This document shows positions 11,940 to 24,002 of a stretch of 64,000 nucleotides of DNA, piece after piece (within the stretch, counting starts at the first letter, position 1; each line of letters begins with the position of its first letter). Origin of the DNA: Blattamonas nauphoetae (Eukaryota > Preaxostyla > Oxymonadida); the NCBI GenBank assembly GCA_033064195.1, contig JARBJD010000349.1, positions 1 through 64,000 of the forward strand, in the 5' to 3' direction. The notes below the pieces were generated by a model. The model did not search any database and was not told the origin of the DNA. It worked only from the letters and a program-made list of their open reading frames with translations. The position numbers and the translations under genes are program-made.

Positions 11940-12135
11940 TCCAGAAAGGAGCAGTGCGAGAGTGGCCACGAAGGAGAGTGTGGCAACCATCGAGGGAGAG
12001 TGGGGAGAGAGAATTCGAATTGATGTGGTAAATCATGAGGCGATGCCAGAGTCGGCAAAACCCACACGTAAACAGTATTTGTGGTCCACAAGAAGTCAGA
12101 AACAGTTCGAAACGTTCGCAGGTTCTGTTAAGTCC
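11940..12135 (-). repeat. SPFLNW-family 3' flank repeat
   Basis: Sequence with GCGAGAGTGGC...GAAGGAG, then ATGAGGCGATGCCAGAG, then AAACAGT-TTTGT-GTCC, recurs just downstream of the minus-strand family genes at about 5250-5435, 50035-50115 plus 51058-51170, and partly near 57300. This shows that the family spread as units larger than the coding sequence. Confidence 0.7.
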
Positions 12136-13200
12136 CTACCAAAGTTCCTGTTCCTCTTTCGGAAGGTTCATGCCCGGCTGGTTGCTCCATCTGATCGAAT
12201 TGTCAGCAGTCCATCCTCTGTCAGTTTTGTTTTGGTCATTTTGCAGCTTTTCTTCAATCACATCTTCGATGCCCTCCATTCTCAACATTCGATCCATTTT
12301 CTTCTGTTTCTGTCGTCCTTCTCTCCTTGTTTTGTTCCACTTCTGCCGGGCATGGTCCATTAAATACAGAAAATTCCAGATTGAGTCTTTTTCTTCGAAG
12401 AATGCGAGATAACAAACCAGTGTGAGAAAGACTGGCATATTCAGGACGAAATCCATTGTCTGTCGATAATATGGACATATCAGGAGGATTCTGGTGAGGA
12501 GTTCCAGAAAATCTCCCGAAATGTCCCCATCGATGATCGAATAGCGGTTCGCACACAAATGCCAAATATACCTCTCCGAAGGGGCAAGAATTTGCGTTAA
12601 AACCGTCTCATGAACAGCTTGTTGTTCTTTGTGAGCTTCAATTCCGAGATATGTGAGACCATCTGGAGTTGCGAGAGAGAGAGAATAGGCAATAATTTCC
12701 AAGAGATAGATGTGGGTATCGACTGCTTTGTCAAAAGAAAGAGACATTGGATTGAGAGTTTTGACGAGTTGAGGGATCAGACCAGCTTTGACGAGGGCAA
12801 GTCGGCCTTTGGAGGAACATTTTTCGATCAGTGATTCGAGCATCTCCATTGCTGCTGTTGTGATTGACTGACTGTCTGAGGAAATGAGCACAACAATGCA
12901 CTGTATGAAGTTTGTCGAAGAATCACGAGAGAGCGATGCAAGGCTACTGAGAAAAGCATCTGCGGTTTTTTGAATCTGTGGATTCACGGATTGTAGAAAT
13001 TCCACGGCTTTTGCCTCCAGAGAGACATCAAGTGCAGACTGTGACTGTACTGTGGCAACGAGAGATCGAAATACAACAGCCTTTTTGGATTCAGAGGTCT
13101 GTTTGTCTTCTTCCCAACGAAGGAAAGGAGAACAATCGGTTGAAAATGGTAACCGAGTGGAGGACAAATCAGAGTGCGTTGTACTTGAGGAAATGTCCAT
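12136..13200 (-). CDS. SPFLNW-family protein, complete
   Basis: About 354 residues from the ATG of MDISSSTTHSD. The upstream frame stays open to 13386, but that extension is hydrophobic and not shared by relatives. Order: short Ser/Thr-rich N-terminus; DCSPFLRW; VVFRSLVATV; helical repeats resembling ARM/HEAT pairs (ITTAAMEMLESLIEKC, ALVKAGLIPQLVKTLNP); ETVLTQILAPSE; a hydrophobic PVFLTLVCYLAFFEE segment; DRMLRMEGIEDVIEE; end NQPGMNLPKEE. It belongs to a multigene family with at least five members here. Family function is unknown; an alpha-solenoid fold is my inference. Unlike the paralogues it lacks the 33-nt GT-AG insert before the DCSPF motif. Confidence 0.85.
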   Translation of the reverse strand: MDISSSTTHSDLSSTRLPFSTDCSPFLRWEEDKQTSESKKAVVFRSLVATVQSQSALDVSLEAKAVEFLQSVNPQIQKTADAFLSSLASLSRDSSTNFIQCIVVLISSDSQSITTAAMEMLESLIEKCSSKGRLALVKAGLIPQLVKTLNPMSLSFDKAVDTHIYLLEIIAYSLSLATPDGLTYLGIEAHKEQQAVHETVLTQILAPSERYIWHLCANRYSIIDGDISGDFLELLTRILLICPYYRQTMDFVLNMPVFLTLVCYLAFFEEKDSIWNFLYLMDHARQKWNKTRREGRQKQKKMDRMLRMEGIEDVIEEKLQNDQNKTDRGWTADNSIRWSNQPGMNLPKEEQELW

Positions 13201-13334
13201 TTTATTGATTATATTGCCCATTCTGATTGGGTGAGCGTTGAAACTTTCGTAAAGGGTCAGAATAATGAATGAGAGAAATAGAGTGAGATGGAATAGTCGT
13301 CCAAAAGGGGTAACAAAAGTAAACCAACTCATCC

Positions 13335-13665
13335 ATGTCAGTTGTGCTCGTTCTCCATCACTTTCAGCTTCGCTCAGGCAGTCCAATTCTTCGTCCTTCT
13401 CTCACTCGCAGTCCCGCTTGGAGAGAAGTCTTGGGTGACGAAGGAAGTGAGGAGGGAAGGGTGAGAACTCGACGACGAGTCAAAGAAAGCGAAGGAGGAA
13501 GACAGTCGAGGCGAGCATTGCTTGTGCTTCGAACGAGCAGCCACAAGCACACGCTACACCGAGTGAGGTGAGGGGAGTGGCAGAGGGGAGTGGGAGGGCG
13601 TCGGGAGGGACGGAGCAGGGATCGTGATTTGTCATGAATTGGGGAACGACATCTTCCCATCCTTC
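13335..13665. repeat. dispersed segment, copy 1 (mate at 60190-60510)
   Basis: About 330 bp match 60190-60510 in the same orientation (CATCCATGTC-GTTGTG-TCGTTCTCCA..., GTGACGAAGGAAGTGAGGAGGGAA, CAAGCAC/ATCTGCACGC variants). In both copies a minus-strand frame reads EG-ED-VxQFMT, hinting at a shared coding piece. Confidence 0.8.
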
Positions 13666-13927
13666 ATAATCAGCGTCGGAAGTGTCAGCTGCCCGAGGCT
13701 TTTGGGTAATGAAGGATGAATGCGGAGTGAGAGAGGGGAGAGGGTGGGAGGAGAGCGAGATGCACACAGTTTCCGAAATCAACTGACATGAACAGGAGTG
13801 ACTCGTTGCCATCCACAATCGACGATCCGTTCACACACAGATTTCTATCTAAATCTTCCGACTGATTCAGAATTTGGTTCTCCACTGTTTCAGTCGCCAC
13901 CATCCCTTCAAATCCGTCAATCCTCAA
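13480..13927 (-). pseudogene. unrecognised gene fragment, two frames
   Basis: The minus-strand frame 13685-13927 (VENQILNQSEDLDRNLCVNGSS) hands over near 13690 to the frame 13480-13818 (ADTSDADYEGWEDVVPQFMT). A 60-100 bp pyrimidine-rich gap with a possible acceptor (AAAAG) lies between, so an intron is possible. The QFMT portion recurs in the 60.5-kb copy. No known domain is visible. It may be the tail of a surface receptor or an unknown family gene. Confidence 0.35.
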
Positions 13928-14164
13928 AGAACGATGAAGAGTCGTCCCTCATCAACGAACACGTCCGCTTTGAGCGTTCCTGTCTTCGCAGGGAGAGCAG
14001 ACACATCTCAAAACTCGCAAAGAGGCATCAAAGTCGACAGACGGGAGACAACTGGGCATTGTGAGAACGACTGGCAGATCAACCCTGGGAATCGTTGTTC
14101 GTTCGTCCCTCCAGATCCAATCAATCCCTTCCGCAACTCGTTATCAGTGTGAGGAAGGAGTTGT

Positions 14165-15582
14165 CCATCATCCAGCCGCAGTGTCTTCTGTTGAGTCCAT
14201 TGCGACAGTACGAGTGTAGATGGAGAATGCGAGTTGTTCGTTGTGTGAGAGCGGAGTGGCAGAGGGGAGTGGGAGGGTGTGGGTGGTGAGGGAGAGGCGG
14301 AAAAGGGTGCGAATGATCGAATCTGTAACACACTGCAGACGAGGCAACGTGTTGAGAAGGGGAAGTCCATCGAACCAGTGAAGTTGGGTGCTCATGAAGA
14401 GGTGACGTCACTGACGAGACCTGCGAAGCGATCAGAAGTGGGTGTCGACTCATGCGCCGTCAGTCCTGAACGAAGACAGAACTGCCCCTCCATTCCCTGC
14501 CGTGTTCCAATTCAACAGAAGGTTCGACTCGCTGAGACTGCCCAGCATTCCGTCACAATCAAGAGCCCCACTGCAGCTCCTTCATCCATCCGAGTTCCCA
14601 TCCTCAAACCCCACATTCGACAGCATCCATCCATCTGGAAGATGCATCAAGTGTGTTGTGTCGATCGAATGTGATGACTATGATTTCGAAATGTTCGTTC
14701 TGGTCACTTCCAGATGTGAAGGTGTGATGCAGGAGAGCAAGCTATCGCAACAACCTGAAAAGCACGGATCGAATCTGGAGTTTCTGAGACAGAACGAGAA
14801 CGCCGAGTTTCCCAGAAATAGAATCGCCCCGCCTTGTCACAGACCAGCAGCAAGAGCAGAGCATTCGATCAACGAACACGCGAGAACGGTCAACGATCCC
14901 ACTTCATTCCACCACAGCGCACCTCCGTGTTCGGAGGTCGTGGCTGAGGTCCATCAGCAGTTGATGAAGGTGTGGGAGACCGAGAGGGAAGTGTGGGTCA
15001 TGGATGGATTGGTTGTTCGAGGTTGTGTCGACGGCGTTCGAGAAACACGCAGAGATCGTCGTGTGAGCAACGAAAAATGAGGTCATCAGACTCATCCGAG
15101 CAACAAGTCCACCGATCAGAACATCTTCGCTGTCTTTCACTCATCATCCCACAACACTCACATTCCCAACTCGATGGGAGATGCGGTGGGCAAGCGATGA
15201 GGGGGTTGTCCAGATGTTCCACATTTTCATGTTCAGAAGCGTCACATTCCACACATTTCTGCTGCAACAGAGCCGACCATCGTCGGACACTCCAAATCCG
15301 AAAAAGAACACGAACTGAAAACGACTGCGATTCAGACGACATTGAGGTGGTCAGAGACGGAGTTGTTTGCTTGGAATTCATCAAAGCAAACAAACTGTGC
15401 CAGATGAAGAAATCCAGAGTGGATTCAAGAGGTGAGTCTGTGGAAGGAATCCAGATTTGTGTGAAATGGGACCCAATCTTGATATCATCCAGAATTTTTA
15501 GAACACCTTTAATTACTCTTAATTTATTCGGAAATGGTGTCCGTAAAACCTTAAAATGCTTTAGCATCGAGAAATCGATCAC
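14165..15582 (-). pseudogene. pectin-lyase-like surface protein relic
   Basis: Minus-strand reading from about 15582 down shows surface-protein features in changing frames: ASEHENVEHLDNPL, SCITPSHLEVTRTN, HLPDGWM-SNVGFEDGNSDG, CSGALDCDGMLGSLS, NTAGNGGAVL (the Gly-Gly-Ala turn of pectin-lyase-fold repeats). In-frame stops interrupt several blocks. The stretch 14470-15065 is a near copy of 63410-64000, where the same protein reads in a long open frame. The long plus-strand ORF here (14442-15080) is the antisense of these blocks. I infer a decayed receptor-type gene. Confidence 0.6.
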
Positions 15583-15700
15583 AGCAAATGAGACTCATTC
15601 TCCAGAATACACGCTCGAAAAGACACCATCCCACCAGGCTGTCGAAAGAAAGGTAAAAATTCTTCCAAATTGTTGTGGCCAGGATTGTATTCTATTTCTT

Positions 15701-16401
15701 TGAGGAAATCAATTTCACAAGAAGAGAGTCACTTCTTGAAAAAAGGAGAGAGAGGAGATGAGAAAAGAGTAACAGACTATTGGATTCTAATATAAGGAGT
15801 TGATGTGGTCATCAACACCAATCTTCGGGAGTGAAGTGATTACTGGAGTCGTTTTCTTCCGTGGAAATTTGTCACTAGAAAGTGTCAAATATGGTGTGGA
15901 ACTGATTAATACTGTCAATCGTTATCAATTCAGGAAAATTAGAAACTTCCACTGAAGCGATCGTGAGATAGGGAGGGCTCTTTTCACAAGTGGTATCTAC
16001 ACTTGAGCCCGTTTTTTTCTGACAATATTGGATCAATTACGGAAGAAAAAGTGAATACCGTGTTGATGAAGATGTGTGTTGATCTGGAAGTGCTTGATAC
16101 GGGCATCCGTCCGTGATCTCTTCATCCAAATTTGTCTTTTCCTTATTTCCGGTGATGGTTCAGAAGTTCCTTCAAAGATATTGTTCCTGTAAGTCAGATA
16201 TACGATAAAAGTCTGAAAATGAAGAAAAGTGAGGGAAATTATGAAGATGACAGATCACCCAATGAAACAGGAAAATTTGTCCAGACTACCTTTGATCAGT
16301 CGCGATCTCACTTGAGATCGATTCTATTCTTTCCTCAGCTGTTCAGTCCTCTTCATTTTTGGGTTTCGGTTTGGTAATTCGTGTGTTTTGTGACTCCAAA
16401 C
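15701..16401. other. no gene seen
   Basis: AT-rich, non-repetitive, with no ORF over 60 codons. It is the outer flank of the hAT-type insertion. Confidence 0.6.
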
Positions 16402-19400
16402 TAGGCATGGGCACCAGTCACCTGACTCAGATTTTTTGGACTGACTCATTTTCACCCATTTTTTTCATGATTTGTTTGGTGGACAAAACAAATCGTCGAT
16501 TTTGTGAGATAAACTGATAGAAATATGCTCCAGAAGGTTAATTCGGTCACAATTTCTCTTCGGGACAGGATATTGAGACTCCAACAGTCAACAACACGAG
16601 TTATGGTCTGATCACATCGGCCATTCCACCAAATACATCATTCTGACTGATGAGGACATTAGAAAACAGAATGATCAAGAATGAAATGGAAGTATTTGAT
16701 CTGGTGCAATACAAAGGTGAAGTGAGATGGCCGTGTTGGATGTGAGTGATCCTGTCGCATTTGTGATGAGAGTTGCTGTTGATGCTGTAAATGTGGATGT
16801 TGGTAGTCCGCTGATCAACGCGAGTGTCAGTTCAGAAGATGACGAGGGAGAGGAAGTGGTGGAGAAGGATGTGAACGAGACTGTCCCAACACTGAGAAGA
16901 GTGAACGCGGAGGAAGAGGAGATGGAGACGAAAGAGGTGGGGAGAGTGCCAGTGAAGGAACAAAAATTGAAAGTGACGTCGCCGACAGAGATTGAGGGAG
17001 AGGCGATGCCGATTGCGAGCGACAAGAACGAGATCAGAGTCTGAGCGGTCACGACAGAGCCAGGCGACTTGAAGGAGCACGATTGAAGCATGCAGGAACC
17101 AGTTGAGGTGAAGAGGAGGGGAGTCGACGAGGAGAGAGGTGTTTGGAAGGCAAAGTCGATTGTTTTGACTGTGGTTGTTGTGTCCGTGTTCATCAGACTG
17201 GAAACAGCAGTGATTTGAAGAGTGGCTTGCTTTGATTCGTGTTCCAGCTGGATGGAACTCCCTGCGATGTCCGTCGTCCCCTTCAAACGAGCAGACACCA
17301 TCACGACTACTGTCACCCCAATCAACGACATCTGACTCCCTGCTCACGTCACAGACTGACATGGAGCATCCTGCTGCTGTGAGTGATCCTCCTCTGATTG
17401 TGACCAGCCTGCCGTTCTGTTCTGACCCTGTCCCTTTCAGAATGCAGTTGGTCAGTGCGGCTGATCCCGAGCCATCAATTTCGATCAGATGCCACGTGTC
17501 GGTCGAGTCAGCATTGAGTGTGAGTGACATCGCAGACACGGCGAGGATTCCAGCTGTCACTTTCATGTTGGCTGTTTGGAAAAAAGTTGGTTTGATGAAA
17601 GAGACGCTGGTCGACGATGATCCCGCCCCTTTGATTCGGACTGTCTTCGCGTTGACGAGAATGCACGTCTCCTCTCCATTCTCAGGCGAGTATTCTCCTG
17701 CTGCCACAATCACTTTGTAGTTAGCGGTCACTTTGTTCCCAGCGTATGTCACTGTCTTGCACTGCTTTGATTGATCCCCGCAATCCCACACATTCGATCC
17801 AGAGGTGGCAACATGAATATTGGCTTCCATTGATCCCACTGTTGCCCCAAAAACGTAACCAGATGTGCCCAATTGGACATTCTGAGTGCCTCCCTCAGCG
17901 ACGCTATCGTTGAAACCGGAGACAAAATAGTTATATCCATCGTAATCGTTGACTGGGAATCTTTGACAAGCAATCATCACATTCTTCCCTCCTGATCGAC
18001 CTGATTTGATGGTGGACACTTTGCGAGAGATGAGACTAATGAGAAGATGAAAAGAGACACAAGCAGACCTGTGGTGCCGAGAAATTAGCAATTCACCATT
18101 CTGAAGAAATCCGGAGCTGCACAACCGAACGGCCAGAGAACAAGTCCTCCTCCGAACGACGGGGCAAGGCAGGACTCGATGAGACATGCGCCGAGCAGAT
18201 AATTCGAAGACTGGAGTTCAAATCACATCGCTCCTCCGCCGCCGTTCAGTCTATGGTTTTCTGTCGTCCTTTCGTCAGCATTCGAATTTAGATCTCCCTT
18301 TTTTCTATCCAGGACTCGCAGATGGCCTTGCAACAGTAGAATGCACTGTCAGACACTGTGAACTGTGCTCCGGTGGTTGTAATGGCTCCTCCACAATGTC
18401 GTGTGCATTCTGTGAAGGTCGCTCCGGTGACGACGACCTTGCCATTCGATGCAAAGACGGCTCCTCCGTTGAAGCTGCTGGATGAGGTGCATGTGGTGAA
18501 AGCGCAGTTTGTGACGGAGAGGACGGCAGAGGCATCGGAGGGCTTGAATTGGATCGCTCCTCCTTCCCCATTTCGAGATGGAGGCGAAGACATCCCCGAT
18601 GAGTTGCTTCGTGTCTGAGAGAGTCTGCTGGCCCTCATTTGTCAAAGTTAAGTGGGAGAATGAGCAATCAAGAGTGAAAAGGGTGCGGACACGGCTGCCG
18701 CTGAAGAGAGTGCCTGTGCAGCAGGCATCGCATCGATCAAAGTTCGACGAGGCGATCACGACGGAATCTGTGAAATTATCCGACCAAACATCGTCCGTGT
18801 TGTTTGCGAGGAGGGAGGCCGGAATATTCGAAAAAGTGGACGAGATGAGGTTGAAACGAGAGAACATTCCCGATGAGAGGAAGGGAGTGTCCTGATTCAG
18901 AGAAGTTGAGAGAACTTCAATACGAAACAGCAAGACTGGTGTTTATTCGTGTGTCGACTGAATTAGGAGAGACACATGACCCGAGTGGTCGGATGAGCAA
19001 ATTGAAATGTCAACCAGATTGAGTGTTCCACCACGGCTGACAAATGTGGGTGATAATGGTGTGTCGATGAGCAGGACGCAGTTCTGCATACTCAACGAGC
19101 TGCAGTAGTCCAATATTGTGATAGATTCATTTTCTGTTTATGAGATCGAGACCGTCCAAATCTCGATGGTGGAATTCCGCAGGTCGAAGAGGGTTGGAAA
19201 GAGAATACTGAAGAAATTCAAATGAACTCAGATTCAAGAGCACACAATTGACGGTAGATTCCACGATCCTATCAGTTGTCACTTGGGATGCGATGTTCTG
19301 TCTTGCCGGTCTAGAAGAGATATTGGTGACGTTCTGAGAATCAAGAACGATGAAATCAGATCAATTGTTCATACGGAGATTCTAAAACATGATGATACTC

Positions 19401-19939
19401 TTATTGTATACATCCATAATCTGCAGGGGTGTTCTGCACCTGATGGTCAAAATCAGTTTCCTTTTGTCAAATAGAGTGGAAATGAAAGGAAAATCATAAT
19501 TTAAACCTTGTCGATTCACGCGCTGAGTTACAGGTGAAAAGGAGATCGGACAGTCCAGTTAGTCTGGTGACTATTTGCATGATTGCATGGGCGGATCAGT
19601 GACTCAAAGTGACTCGCGACAAAAGTATGGGGTGTGGTACCGATTTGTGCATGAACACGACTGATTCATCTGAAAATGTGTTTATATCTCAAAAATAGTG
19701 TGAAATGTGAAAGATAAACCAGAAAAGTCAATGGAGAGTGACGTGTGACGAAAGTTGTGCTGTTGAGGAAGAAAAAGGAGGAAGTAAAGGTGATGATCCA
19801 TAATAAAGTGACCTTAGACTGGAATGGGGGTATTCTGGGTCTGCATTCCTCTTGAATTTACCTTGTGGGGTGAGTCACTGACTCGATTTTTTTTTGTGAC
19901 TGGACTCATTGATTCTGGACTGACCGGTGCCCATGCCTA
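16402..19939. mobile_element. hAT-type element with captured gene cargo
   Basis: Terminal inverted repeats start TAGGCATGGGCACC(A/G)GTCA at both ends, the YAGG-type hAT terminus. They are flanked by a perfect 8-bp target duplication CTCCAAAC (16394-16401 and 19940-19947), the length typical of hAT. Subterminal regions repeat GACTGACTCA-like motifs. No transposase is present. Most of the interior is a minus-strand pectin-lyase-like gene in pieces. A non-autonomous hAT that captured host sequence is the simplest reading. Alternatively the gene piece was inserted into the element later. Confidence 0.8.
16675..19130 (-). pseudogene. pectin-lyase-fold surface protein, broken, carried in hAT
   Basis: Read on the minus strand from about 19130: NCVLLIDTPLSPTFVSRGG; 18933-18349 (FNLISSTFSNIPASLLANN); 18638-18288 (NGEGGAIQFKPSDASAVLS, FNGGAVFASNGKVVVTG, HCGGAITTTGAQF); 18187-16832 (NVWDCGDQSKQCKTVTYAGN, GEETCILVNAKTVRIKG, LTNCILKGTG); then 17331-16675 (a Ser/Thr-rich beta-helical tail with a stop). 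These are typical pectin-lyase parallel beta-helix repeats with GGA turns. At least three frame changes and an in-frame stop show that it is broken. Signal peptide and TM/kinase parts are not seen, so it is also partial. Confidence 0.7.
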
Positions 19940-20014
19940 CTCCAAACAATGAAATATGGGGTATATTGGTCAAAAATGTCAAAGGTCAATCAACTAATGG
20001 ACAACGGAAAGTTG

Positions 20015-20426
20015 GGCATGATCCTACCCCGTGCCCCCCTCCAATATTTTAATAGGAGCTTTATTTAATATCATTTCACGATGTATTAGTATTTATTTTT
20101 CGATTTGAGACCGGGTTTTGGAGATATAAATTCATCTACACTTCACCCGATCCTTTTTCCAGACACTTTTTCATAATGTCGGATAGTCTTCACAGCCCCC
20201 CGCTCAAGAGCAGGGGGGGCTGTGAAGACTATTGGTGAATTCTCAAAAGTAACATAGAAAAAAGGATCTTTGTGAAGTGTTGAAACAAATACTGGGCTGG
20301 ATCGGGTCAAAATGGGCAGCTTTTTTTCGCCATCAAAATCACAAAAATTTAACAAAAATGAGTTTAATATTCGAAAACAGTCATATTTGAAATTTTTGGT
20401 CAGGGGGCACGGGGTATGATTAAGCC
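20015..20426. mobile_element. 412-bp MITE, copy 1, with internal hairpin
   Basis: The ends GGCATGATCC-TACCCCGTGCCCCC and the complement of GGGGGCACGGGGTATGATTAAGCC form imperfect TIRs of about 24 bp. A perfect 8-bp TSD GAAAGTTG lies at 20007-20014 and 20427-20434. The centre (20183-20232) is a near-perfect hairpin with about a 23-bp stem (ATAGTCTTCACAGCCCCC). The second copy at 26815-27226 has exactly the same length and the same hairpin. Confidence 0.9.
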
Positions 20427-20804
20427 GAAAGTTGCATGACATAATTTCAGGAGTGTAATTATGGAGGGAACAAAGTTAAGAAATTTGGGTCCCATTTCAC
20501 ACATTTCACTCTCAATTATCTTCACAACGGAAGAGATTCCCACTGTCACTGAACGGATTTCTGACGGGTGGAAACAGAGATGGGAGTGGGTTGTCGTTGA
20601 GTTGATAATATCAATCAGGCTTCCACATGCTGATCCGTCTTCAACAATTCGCGACGGAGTGTCAGATAGATCGTGTATTGAAAAGGTTCTTGAGTGGAAC
20701 AACAGTGTATTCGATTCATATGTCTTCAGTGAGAGGAGTCGTACGACACATTCATCAATAGTCTCCGCATTTGCGATGAAAGAAATGAAGTGATTCTCAG
20801 TCAA
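20427..20804 (-). CDS. unrecognised ORF interrupted near its end by the MITE
   Basis: The minus-strand frame starts just after a stop at about 20806 and runs about 126 codons (ETIDECVVRLLSLKTYESN, SEIRSVTVGISSVVKIIESE, MGPKFLNFVPSIITLLKLCHATF) into the MITE. Without the MITE and one TSD copy, the frame would end seven codons later (CPLVD then stop). The helical hydrophobic pattern resembles the SPFLNW-type proteins, but no signature is present. The 5' end is unclear because no ATG opens the frame. Partial gene or last exon. Confidence 0.4.
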
Positions 20805-21110
20805 TTAAGGCAAAACACTATGGTGCGTTGCCAAAATTTTGAAATGGCTCTCGTTTGAACTGAATTTTCTTTTGGAGACAGAGATAGTGTTTTCAATCGA
20901 TTAGGTTCAGATCATCATTGATTTCATGTTTTCTCGTTGTTTTTGTCAAAACTTTCATTTCGACAGATTTCGTTGAAGGACCACAATTATCGCAAGATAA
21001 ATTAAGTCTAGTGATGAACCATGGGACTTGTCACGATGTGACTTTCTGAATGTATTTACTGTGGAAAGCTCACTGAATTGAACAAATTTCGGTTGTGGTT
21101 TTCATTCACG

Positions 21111-22902
21111 ATGGAAAAAGATACTTCTGTCAATCTCAAAGATATTTCGAGAGATGAACGTTGCGATATAACGAATAGAGCATGGCAAGCCATATGTGGG
21201 CTCTGGCCAGAAAACCCAGACGATCTTGTTCGACACCTCGTTTTGAGTAGCCACAAATGTCCGTCTGTAATTCAAGATATTGAGGCATCACAAAAAAGTA
21301 TGATTCTGATAGCGCATTAATTCATTTTTGATAATCTCGATCAGCGAAGGAGATGAACCTCATCACTGATCTGTTGGACATTCGTCGGAAGTCAACAATA
21401 GCCGCGTTAGACATTGAGTCTGTTTTAGCCAGATACTATACATATGCCGAACTTTGTGATGCCGGCTATGATAAATCGAGGAAACAGTTCATTTCAGCAC
21501 AGGTCCACAGAAATGAAGGACGTCATTGCCGAGACAAAATGACACATCCTCCGGTGCGTTTCACGCCTAGAAATAAAGATGAACCACAATTCAAAGAATA
21601 TATACTGGATCACTCCAATGAATCGTCCAAGGCACAGCAATTTCGAAGGGAAGATCCAGCAAATTGGATGCATGAACGAACCATAAATCGTCCTAAACAT
21701 GACATTTGGGAGAAACTACAAAATGAAACCGACATACGGATGGGCTATAGTACGTTTTGTCGGTTGACAACAGATCTTAAACAAGCCAAGGTCAGGACGG
21801 ATGTGTGTCCAGAGTGTTTAAGACTACAAGGATGAAAAAGAAGAGGAAAAGACACAAATATATCACTATATCTCAGAAGTATTAAACCACAATGCATCGT
21901 ATGTGGTTGAAGCGATGGAACTGCTGTTGTCCGAATCTCTTTTTGATCATGCCCAAGATCTGTATTTTTCTTCTGACTGTGGGCCGCATTTTAGGAACAA
22001 ACAGTTCCAATGTTATTTTTTATCAGATATCCCCGCTCTCAACCCCTCAATTTCAACCTTCATTGTCTACTACTTTGAGCACCACGGTAAGAACGTGTGT
22101 GACTCCGAATTTGGGACGCTGACAAAGGAACTGCATAAACACCCTCCAGACGAACCTATCGCAACATGTTCAGCATTCGTGGCATACTTCACACAGATTC
22201 ATGAATCGAGAGAGACGCGAATGGTGAAGTTCATCGAATTCCATCCCTCTTTTGCGAAAGAATCGCCCGAAATCGAATATGAAGGAGTCACAAAATACTT
22301 ATGTTTGACACTATCAGATTCCAAGCTCTTTGCAAGCGTGTCAGCAGCCATTCCTACATCACAATGGCTTCCGGTTCCATTCAACTACATGAAAGTGAAG
22401 TACGGTTTTGAAATAAAATCCTGGCATCAGGAGGTTGTGTCGTTCAAGCAGACTACTTCTCCTGAGAAGCAAAAGAAGTTCCGAGAGAGAAGAACAATGA
22501 TCACAAAAGGATCCTGTCTTGCTGAAGACAATGACGAATATGGAAGCAATGTTTGACTCAAATGATTTTACTCCTTTTTGTGTGATTTAGGGCGTGGGTA
22601 TTTCAATGTGTCTCACTCATCCCATCGACGGAATGACGAGAGAGAATGACAAGCCACCACCTCGTTCCCATCGAACATCCAGAGTGAGAATTCCCAAAAA
22701 AAGCGAAGATGACGACTTTATCCTTGGGACGGAGAAGGATATTTTTGAAAACGACGATGATCACATCGAAGAAGAAGCGAAACAAAAGACGATAAAGAAA
22801 AACAGGGTAAGACTGGAACCATTTGAATATTTTGCACTCATAACCGGTGGAGTTCTGTATTTGGTTTCTACAATTGGTCAGAAACTGCGTCATTCAAAGT
22901 GA
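21111..22902 (+). pseudogene. DDE-type transposase gene, internally damaged, with introns
   Basis: From ATG 21111: MEKDTSVNLKDISRDERC; a GT-AG intron 21298-21344 (47 bp, phase conserved); then 21345-21835 ending in a CPEC zinc-knuckle-like motif. The coding sense resumes in another frame from about 21850: SSDCGPHFRNKQF, YYFEHHGKNVCDSEFGTL. A 40-bp intron 22551-22590 joins an acidic tail (KSEDDDFILGTEKDIF). Aligned by eye with the transposase at 33327-35303, the region holding the first catalytic-type block (FDFKENW) is missing between the zinc-knuckle and the GPHFR block, so this copy is broken by deletion and frame change. Element ends were not found. Confidence 0.7.
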
Positions 22903-24002
22903 ACATGGCACACCAACGCTTGCCTTCTCCCACACTTCAACCATCAAATCCTTTCATCACATGAGGAATTAATTGTTGAAGGATGAACTCTTCTGATATC
23001 ATCATTGGCGTTTGATTACATCTTTCCTTCCTCATTCAACTCGGGTTCACCCGTTTGAATTGGAGGAGTGGGATTGTTCGATGAACTCTCCTCATTTCTG
23101 TCCTGTCTCACAAATATCTGGAACGTGACTTTGGAGAGTCCACCGATTCATCCACTCTGTTGCACGAACGATTCCACTGACTCGTCAATCACCCGCTGTT
23201 CATTCTGTTGATATTCCACTGGAGCCGCTTGTATCCGAAACGTAAACTTCCTCATCTCGCCCAATTCCCGAATTTGAATGCATGGAGATCTCTGTGTTGT
23301 CATGTGAGACATGGTGAAACAAAGATTGTTCAATTGCGACAGACTTGCGTTTTGTGGTCGAATTGTCAGATTGTGAGACCGATTCGTGTTGACCCACCTC
23401 GTTTATGAGCATTCTGTTGTCGATGACTTCTCAGATATCTCCACACATGAATTCTCACAATTGAATGACACGATCTCGCGTCAAACCGTGACGTCACGAC
23501 CAACTGTTCAACCGGTCTTCTGATGAACGAACAATCCCAGCTAGATAAATTTATCGATTTGTGAGCTTTTGATTCGATGATGCCTCTGAAAATAGGCGAG
23601 AAAAAGTTCTTGGAGAAATAGCCGAACTCACCGACGAAATAAGTCGCAACTCAACAAAGTCGAGGATGCATGTCACACCTCGAATCAAAATCATATGTTG
23701 ACAGGTCTGATATGATTCAGTCTCGCTCAAACTGGCCTGCCCACCACAAATTATTCTCATGCCTTCCCCGAATGTACAATGGGTCAGAACCTCGATTTGA
23801 CTGGGTATATTCTCGAAGATGTTTCAAATTGAACGCTCCTCTCGACAGATCCAGGAGTGACCACAGAATTCTTCAGAAAACGGAACAAATGATTGTGATC
23901 AACATTGACGTGGAAAGTGAGATCTATCTCTCGCCAATACCCTAAAAAAGCAATTGTGCTGACTTCGCATAATGGGACAACATTCGCAGAGATCCACTCG
24001 CA
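22903..24002. other. no confident gene
   Basis: Short minus-strand frames at 23200-23412 (SDNSTTKRKSVAIEQSLFHHVSHDN) and 23551-23760 look weakly protein-like but match nothing recognised. The last 60 bp form the leader of the receptor gene. Confidence 0.4.

Noticed and set aside
11245-12091. ORFs through the 22-bp array on both strands
   Set aside because: Repeat without stop codons; no unique protein sequence.
20800-22960. TIRs for the damaged transposase copy (GGCAA near 20813 and 22945)
   Set aside because: Similarity is weak and the flanks do not form a target duplication.
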